From Paraspadella gotoi (Eukaryota; Chaetognatha), in contig CM119263.1 in NCBI GenBank assembly GCA_051294375.1, forward strand, positions 9,912,432 to 9,976,431: 64,000 bases of DNA, given 5' to 3'. This document shows positions 57,901 through 64,000 of the stretch, piece by piece. Numbering within the stretch: position 1 is the first letter of the stretch; each line of letters opens with the position of its first letter. The translations under genes and the position numbers were made by a program. Under the pieces are notes generated by a model, which saw only the letters and a list, made by a program, of their open reading frames with translations, was not told where the DNA came from and searched no databases.

Positions 57901-57959
57901 CTTAAGATCTCGAAACATTTCGTCAATGTCTCCCTGAACTATTCCATTTGGTAGATTGC
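57901..57959 (-). CDS. EIF4H: eIF4H, exon 4
   Basis: 59 nt encoding NLPNGIVQGDIDEMFRDLK after a split Gly. This is the RNP2-proximal part of the RRM and closely resembles NLP-x-x-x-VQGDID-x-x-F in eIF4H. Acceptor tttaatttag, donor AAG/GTAAGG. The 6.45-kb intron to exon 5 holds repeats. Confidence 0.88.
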
Positions 57960-58790
57960 CTAAATTAAAAAAAATTAGTAAAGTTTCTTACTCATAAATC
58001 AGAGGGGCCTCGGCTCCACATTCAAGCTAAATATTTCTTAGGCTCCAGCTTCGCCTACGATGTTTTACTAATTATTTTACAAAATAAAATTTTTGAATAA
58101 TACTGATGTAAAATATCGTCAAGGCGCAAGTATAAATAATTATCTCAAATATTTATGAAAAATTGTAAGATTACTTGTTTTACTACTGTATATTAAACTT
58201 TAAAATTTTATATTAAAATTAAAAAATAAATGTAAAAATTTTATAAATTTCAGTATATATTAGATTTAATTATATTTTTTTATAATATAATTGGGAGAGG
58301 GATGTTAGTGTTGTCTTCTGGAAATAGAAGGAGCATCTGTACAACACAAAGTTAAATGTTACTTTCTGCCCTAGTTTTCTAATTAGTTATTAGACATCAT
58401 TCTTGTTAACAAGTCATTTATTGAAAATTTCAAAATATTTAAAAGTCTGAACAGAAAGGGGTGGAGAGGATAATTTGTTATGGGATTAAGGTTATTTATT
58501 GTTGAGGGTTAAGACTACAAAGTAGAATTGTATGTTTTGATAGGGATACATACCGGGGAAATCGGTTTATGAACATTTTGGATTTATAATTTTTTTTTTT
58601 AAATTTATTTTATATTATATATATAGTCATAATTATAATTTTTCAATATTAAATAAATTAATATTAAATTTTATTAATGAGGAACCGAAGCCTACCTTAT
58701 TTTATTTTGATATCAACATCACCACTATGTAAAAATTGTTTTAGGCTCCACCTCCAGCCAAAAAATGTCCGGTCAGATACAAAAACCTAC

Positions 58791-58847
58791 CGACGAATGC
58801 TGTAAAAGGTGGATCAGAAGGAATAGGCTTTGCTTGTCGTGCTCCAC
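58791..58847 (-). CDS. EIF4H: eIF4H, exon 3
   Basis: 57 nt encoding GARQAKPIPSDPPFTAFV, the start of RNP2 (TAFVGNL across the junction, residues 56-62). Acceptor aaatttcag, donor GTCG/GTAGG. A TA-flanked MITE begins 61 bp upstream. Confidence 0.86.
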
Positions 58848-58907
58848 CTGAAATTTGAAAAACAGGAATGTTTCGATTTCAAAGCGTTGTTCGATGACGT
58901 TAGCATA

Positions 58908-59705
58908 CAGGGAGGTCCAGCTCTTTTGGGACTAAATTAAAAAAATCGTTTGGACGCGTAAATGAAAAAACAATGCTATGAAAAATGATACCAAAACTAC
59001 CCATGTAAAAAATTGTCCTGACAACACCATCTCCAAGTATCCAGAGAAGGTGGTGTATGCTTTTACGACCGCGCCCATTGGGAATGCTGCCATTCCTCCT
59101 ACTAATACTATTGCCGCTTTTAAAAAGTTAACAGTTCGATAAGGGAAGTAGGGGGCAGTTAGCTTCTATATCCTACATTTTCATTAAACGGGGGGATTGA
59201 AGTCAGAAAAACTGCGCGGTCAAATGTTAGGAATCTTGATTTTCGTCAAAATTTCCTAAAATTTTGTAAAGGAACGGCGCGAAAAAATATAATATGAAAT
59301 TGGTACAACCAATATAAAAATTATCCATTCATTTAATAAATAAGCTATCTTGTCCCTTACTTTGGACAGGCTTTGGTGGTTTAAGGCCTCCATCACACTT
59401 ACAAGATAATAACATAGCAGGTTTCTGCAAGCTTTCAATCAAGACTCTCTCACAGTCTTATTTATTCACTCCCAGTGAACCTGGCTTCCCTATCAATGAA
59501 GTGGTATAATATTTCAAAGAATGTTTCAATTATATGAAAAGACCACTCCCTTAATATGTTATGCAATTGAATTTGAATTTTTTAGACGTTTTTGATATCG
59601 ATCGAATGAGAAATTAGTCTAGTTTCCAATTATAGTTTCGCTATCCTCAATCGTTTTTGTACTGTAGGCACTTAAAGTTAGTCCCATTAGAGCTGGACCT
59701 CCCTG
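58908..59705. mobile_element. TA-flanked TIR element (mariner-like MITE), 798 bp
   Basis: Terminal repeats CAGGGAGGTCCAGCTCTTTT and the inverse of TACAGGGAGGTCCAGCTCTA, with TA at 58906-58907 and 59706-59707. An inverted copy of repeat R5 (59284-59480) is inside, giving a short minus ORF. It lies in eIF4H intron 2, 61 bp from exon 3. Confidence 0.72.
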
Positions 59706-60685
59706 TAGGATCAGGAAATTATTAATACGTAATTTTTTTACGTTAAATAAGAATTTACTTTTACCTCGACAACAAAGTTATAAAAGATTTAATTTTAAAG
59801 CTTTTAAGAGGAAAGGTCATTCAGCATAACAATACGTAATCATTGATGTGTTAGAGCTAATATATCGAGAAATACATTATAGTCATCAGTAATCACAAAA
59901 AAATAAGTTCTTATTTATATGTAAACATTCTGTTTTCAATCATTTTTTTTAAATGGGTAAATAACAAAATTGTTAAGTTAAATGGGTAAGCACATTTTTT
60001 AAAGATTTGTTTTTCAATCTGGTTGTTAAAAAATTCTAGGTAAGAAGTGAAAACACGGTATGGGATAGTTTAGAAGGGGAGAATTAAACAATTAATCTCG
60101 TTACTCTGTTGGTTTTCCAGTCATGAACAAAATCTTCAGTTAAATAGATGGTAAAGAAATTCGAGCTACAATGAATCTTCACTGAATTTGAAGAGTTGCA
60201 CCTAAAGGACTGCAATAATATTGAAATAAAAATTTGATTAGCAATCTTAAAAACATTTGTAAAAATGTAATAGAGAGACATTTTGATAAACGCGTTCCAG
60301 TTAGAAAGAATTCAGGGTTAAAGTTTAAAAACGTTTCATTTTCAAGGATACAAGTTGAAATTTAAAAATGTCTCTCTATTACATTTTTCTAATTCAGTAA
60401 TAAAAAATTCATAAAAAATATCAGATGGATTGGCCTTTTCGTTTGACCTGCAACTCTTCAGATAGGTTTCTTTTATTTTATATTATAATTAAAACCGATA
60501 TAAAATGGGGTAGAATGCATCAAATGCTTAAAGTGAATACATTTTCGGAATCGCCAAGAGCTCAGCTTTCTGAATTTGTACTCCATTTTAACCTATTTTG
60601 AAGTTGAATTGAATGACCCTTTTTCTTTAAAACACAATCGCATAAATAAAAGTTCAACGATAGTTAACGTTTAACATAAAATTAC

Positions 60686-60758
60686 CATCGTATCCTCGAC
60701 CTCCGCCATTGTAACTCCTTCCGCCTTTGCCATTAAAATTTCCGCCTCGTCCGCCCCG
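60686..60758 (-). CDS. EIF4H: eIF4H, exon 2
   Basis: 73 nt encoding RGGRGGNFNGKGGRSYNGGG then RGYD plus one base, the Gly/Arg-rich N-terminal segment typical of eIF4H. Acceptor cctttag, donor GATG/GTAATT. Confidence 0.84.
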
Positions 60759-60824
60759 CTAAAGGGAAAATTTTTCATAATAGCATTCTTATTGAAAGAT
60801 TTTGAAAGAGGGAACTTGTCTTAC

Positions 60825-60872
60825 GTCGTTATAGGAATTATATGTATCCCTTCCGTAGTAACCATCAGCCAT
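60825..60872 (-). CDS. EIF4H: eIF4H, exon 1 with start codon
   Basis: 48 nt, MADGYYGRDTYNSYND, ending at AACGAC/GTAAG. The MAD-x-x-x-Y start parallels known eIF4H proteins. The ATG context is ctacgATGGC. A ttctctcag 11 bases upstream could be the acceptor of a 5' UTR intron. Confidence 0.85.
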
Positions 60873-61983
60873 CGTAGCTGAGAGAAGTGGAATCACTCAG
60901 CCAGGGAAGCTGAAACCTTTGCAAATTGAAGATCTCCGATGACAGCGACTTGAGCGATGCGAGTTGCGGAGATAAGAAAAATTAACAGAAAACAGTTTTC
61001 AAATTCGTCTTATTAACGTCTGTAAAGAGTAGTTAATCAGCTGAATCAACGACCAGTAAGCGGTTCACAGTTTTAAGTGAGACCGCTCGCGGAAAAATAT
61101 TTTTTTCTAAAACGAAAAACGAGGGCAGCGAGATAAACGTTTTTGATAAATCAAAAACAAGTTCCATATCGACAGTTCATAACAACAGAATTCATAAATT
61201 ATACACATCAATTCCATAAGTAAATAACATTTAAAAAATAATACGCACTGTTGGTTACGCTGATTGCTGAGAGGCGCAAATAAAAGGAAACCAACAGAAA
61301 GTTTTGAAAAGAAGTTTAACCCAGTTTAATTTGATCAAGAAAATTCTATCAAATTTTAATTAGTTAATCTAATAATATATCATCAATATCAAAATGATTT
61401 AGATTATATTTACATAAACTTTAGGAATAACCTTTAATCTTATACGGATTTAATCGGAACTTCGCTTCTCCCAAACAAGGCAAAATTCAACATCATATAT
61501 GGGAATAGAGCGACGTCTAGCAAGGCCACCGGCCGCTGTACTTGAAACTGGACAATAATTTTCTCACCGACATGAAAAAAAGTTTATGTAGCTGAAAAAA
61601 TTGTATTAAAAAAGGGATGACCTGATAAATTGTAAATGTACAACACAAACTAAATATAGAGTATCACAAATCCAAGTTTTCCACACCCTCAAAATAAAGA
61701 CTAATACTGTTCTTTGGTTTATATATACTATAGCATAATAAAAATTCAAATATAAACTAACTGACGATTATTACAAAATTTTAAAATGCTTAGCTCCAAA
61801 TTTCGAATCAATCTGTAATAAGCGAATGTATGATTCGTCGCTCTTAAACTGTTCCCTAAATAATTTTCCTCCAAAACTGATGACTGACACTGCATATACT
61901 TGATAACAATTTTTTTTTGTTAATATTTGGCATTTTATAACCTTCCGCGTTTAATTTGGCTGTTCCGTATTTTTGTTCTTACG
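60873..61983. other. Intergenic: eIF4H promoter side and 3' flank of the Q-rich gene
   Basis: 1.1 kb between the eIF4H start codon and the stop of the upstream gene. It must hold the eIF4H 5' UTR and promoter and the Q-rich gene's 3' UTR. No TATA box or repeat family is convincing. A relatively GC-rich stretch lies at 60860-60960 next to the eIF4H start. Confidence 0.4.
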
Positions 61984-62093
61984 CTAACGTTTATAAGGAT
62001 GATAAGCCTGAACTATATGAGGTCCACTTGCAAACGGAGAGCTTCCTGGTTGCAACTTCATAGCTGCTACTGCTGCAGACGTAGCCATGTTTG
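61984..62093 (-). CDS. Glutamine-rich protein of unknown function, last exon
   Basis: 110 nt: two bases complete a Thr codon, then NMATSAAVAAMKLQPGSSPF, ASGPHIVQAYHPYKR and stop. Acceptor ttctataacag. The phase fits the preceding exon. I do not recognise the family. The Ala-rich, Pro/Gly-containing tail suits a nuclear RNA-binding or transcription factor, but this is weak. Confidence 0.6.
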
Positions 62094-62206
62094 CTGTTAT
62101 AGAAAAATGAACTTTAGATTAAAAATCCTTTAAAAAATAAAACCTAACAACCCATTTTCAAGTCATTTTAAGTCACCTATCCTTGAGAAACACCGAAAAT
62201 ACTTAC

Positions 62207-62354
62207 TTGAATGAGAAGAAATAGGTAATTGCATAGTGGTAGCTGATGAAACGTTCGGTTGTAAAGTGGGCGCACCCGATTGAGGTGGTGTTGTAATTTG
62301 GATCTGTTGGATCTGTTGGTATTGTTGAATTTGCTGTCCGATAACCATTGGAAC
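62207..62354 (-). CDS. Glutamine-rich protein of unknown function, penultimate exon
   Basis: 148 nt: VPMVIGQQIQQYQQIQQIQI, TTPPQSGAPTLQPNVSS, ATTMQLPISSHS, ending at the strong donor TCAA/GTAAGT. Acceptor gttaatgaag at 62355. The low-complexity Gln/Ile repeat resembles activation-type segments of transcription factors. The upstream gene body is mostly outside the window. Confidence 0.6.
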
Positions 62355-62625
62355 CTTCATTAACAAAAATACACAAATATACAGCAAAATTCCATTTTGA
62401 ACAAAACAAAAATGATAAAAAGTGGGAAGGACTGGGAAAACGTTGAAGAAATATTTTTTTAATATTAAATAATATGACAATAGGAAAAAACTTTCATGTT
62501 TCTAATACACGTAACTAAATGACTATAAAATTTATGTATAACAAACGTATTATGCTTGATCACTTTTTAGCAAAGTTTTAGCTCAAACAACCCGACATTA
62601 TAAGAAATAGGCCACATTTACTTAC

Positions 62626-62686
62626 AATCACGTGACCATAGTTTTGGGTGAACTTAATAGAGGCAACATGACCGAAGTTATAAACC
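62626..62686 (-). CDS. Possible upstream exon of the Q-rich gene
   Basis: 61 nt reading VYNFGHVASIKFTQNYGHVI between cttatgtttcaag and ATT/GTAAGT. It ends in phase 0, as the next exon requires. It is supported only by the strong donor and the open, non-repetitive peptide. A dispersed gtgggacagaccgatggac motif lies immediately upstream, so it may be part of a repeat. Confidence 0.3.
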
Positions 62687-62764
62687 CTTGAAACATAAGT
62701 GGGACAGACCGATGGACACTGGACACAGTGAACAGACATACCGACCAACCGACCGAAAAGTGAC

Positions 62765-63486
62765 TTATAGAAAATTAATTTATAAACAGAAAGAAAAATT
62801 CTAATTTGCGATTGTTAATTAAAAAAAATAATGAAGTACCGAGGAAAATTAAAGTTACAGTTTCTGGAAAAAAAAGGAAAAACAATAAAATTTTTCATTG
62901 TCAAAAAAAAACAACTAATCAGCAGAGGCAGCCCCTGAGAAAAAAAAAAAGAAATAAAAACCCGATTTTGCGATTCAAAATGATAACATGCAGAAATGCG
63001 ATGCCTAACTTTACGAGTTCAATCCTATTTCAATTTTTTCAAAGAGAGAGAGAGAGAGAGAAAAAAAAAAAAGAAATCAAAAGGCAGCAGCAGAAGCAGC
63101 AGGAGAAAAGAGAGAAAAAGAATAAGCCCCTGCAGAGCCAGCTGCAGACTCGTTTTTTTCCCCTATGAATCAGTGACGAGGGAAAAGAGAGAGAGAGAGA
63201 GAGGGAGAGAGACATATAATTAGAACAGAAAAGAGAGAGAGAAAGAAATATAAAAATAAAAGAGAAAATTAGTTTGTTTTGATAAAATGTAAACAAAACA
63301 TATTTAATAACTGTCCTGACTCAATTTTAAGCACATTGATGATGAGAAACTATATAAATTTTCAGCTTCATACACCCAAATTTAATGATAAAAAAGACGA
63401 TCTATAATTTGGAACACCGAAGACAACAACTACGACGACGACGCCACTTTTATCGTCGCAAACGCAAAGCGATTGCGACGATAAAA
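62765..63486 (+). mobile_element. Element G, most complete copy
   Basis: Starts in aaacagaaagaaaaattcta, passes ttcattgtc (the site occupied by a HINE-like copy at 34.8 kb), aatcagcagaggcagcccc, (GA)n, cagcagcagaagcagcagga, agctgcagactcg, aaaatgtaaacaaaacat and gatgatgagaaacta. It ends in the hairpin TTTATCGTCGCAAACGC-AAA-GCGATTGCGACGATAAA (one mismatch). ORFs at 62806-63296 on both strands are repeat artefacts. Confidence 0.7.
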
Positions 63487-63539
63487 ATGTTTTTTTCCCT
63501 ATGATCACTTCCTGTTCATCACTTCCCAATCTACTTTTC

Positions 63540-63680
63540 CTGATGTTGATTCCAAATTATTAATGCTATGTTATCGATACAATGATAACGATACAATAAT
63601 GCGATAATAATAAATACGATAATAATCAATCATTGATGTGATGATAATCGATCATTAATCAATGATACAATGTTGGATGA
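63540..63680. repeat. Imperfect gat/aat microsatellite
   Basis: gatacaatgataacgataca and cgataataatcaatcattga variants, similar to the array beside the N gap at 32.5 kb. Confidence 0.5.
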
Positions 63681-63799
63681 ATGCGACAAGAAAATTCATG
63701 AATTAATAAAGAGAGAGAGAAACATAACAAGATCATAACCAATTAAAATTTATCAATCAATGATTTAACCAAATTAACATTTAATCAATCAGAGATAGA

Positions 63800-64000
63800 G
63801 AAAAACTTTTAAAAATTTAAATAAATGTTTTTTTGGTTTTCTAATTAAAACTCTTTGCCAATCCTATGATTCCATAAAAACTTTATATGCAGCTTAATCA
63901 TATACCTTCCTACCCTCACAGAAAATTCCATTTCAATTTATCTATTCAATTTTTAATAAATTTAAACAAAATTTCATTCCAATCCATCCATCCATCCAAT
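63800..64000 (+). mobile_element. HINE-like core monomers running off the right edge
   Basis: actctttgccaatcctatga, ataaaaactttatatgcagc, ccttcctaccctcacag, ending in ccaatccatccatccatcca. These match the family's core monomer. Neither terminus is in the window. Confidence 0.55.

Overview
The window is AT-rich nuclear DNA from a metazoan, probably an invertebrate with motile cilia or flagella. It has spliced genes with GT-AG introns, an axonemal dynein, several SINE and DNA-transposon families, and a 10-N assembly gap. The species cannot be fixed from the sequence.

Four protein-coding genes are supported, all on the minus strand. (1) A DNAH10-type axonemal dynein heavy chain occupies 1-31198. 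Six coding exons were rebuilt with matching splice phases. The last exon is at least 9.39 kb, intron 3 is 15.9 kb, and the gene runs off the left edge after the microtubule-binding stalk. (2) A two-exon gene at 38690-40595 encodes a 520-residue protein with an N-terminal Dpy-30 motif and a long acidic tail. It may also be ciliary. (3) A complete six-exon eIF4H gene (333 residues, one RRM plus a Gly/Arg-rich tail) lies at 49118-60872. (4) The 3' end of a glutamine-rich gene that I do not recognise lies at 61984-62354, with a possible further exon upstream.

Most of the rest is transposable-element sequence, much of it nested. The dominant family starts AACAAGTTTGAGCAAACAAT, carries an 11-bp subterminal motif (GTCGGATCTGC) repeated inverted at the other end, has a minisatellite core, and ends in a hairpin followed by CTAAAAA. 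This is the plan of non-autonomous Helentrons (DINE-1/HINE type). At least eight copies or fragments are present. Other families are: a 612-bp foldback MITE with perfect 8-bp target duplications (hAT-like); a 1.5-kb TIR element nested in one foldback; TA-flanked Tc1/mariner-like MITEs and a broken Tc1-like transposase; two tRNA-derived SINE families; a CAG/GA-rich element with its own terminal hairpin; and GC-rich dispersed repeats.

The most unusual object is a 633-bp palindromic insert at 18275-18907 with a 13-bp target duplication. Each arm folds as a hammerhead ribozyme with a very short stem III, as in Penelope-like elements and retrozymes, and each arm has a different lesion in the catalytic core. 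Layout: dynein exons with repeat-filled introns to 31.2 kb; repeats, the N gap and the Tc1 remnant to 38 kb; the Dpy-30 gene to 40.6 kb; repeats and mostly featureless DNA to 49 kb; eIF4H with repeat-filled introns to 60.9 kb; then the Q-rich gene and more repeats.
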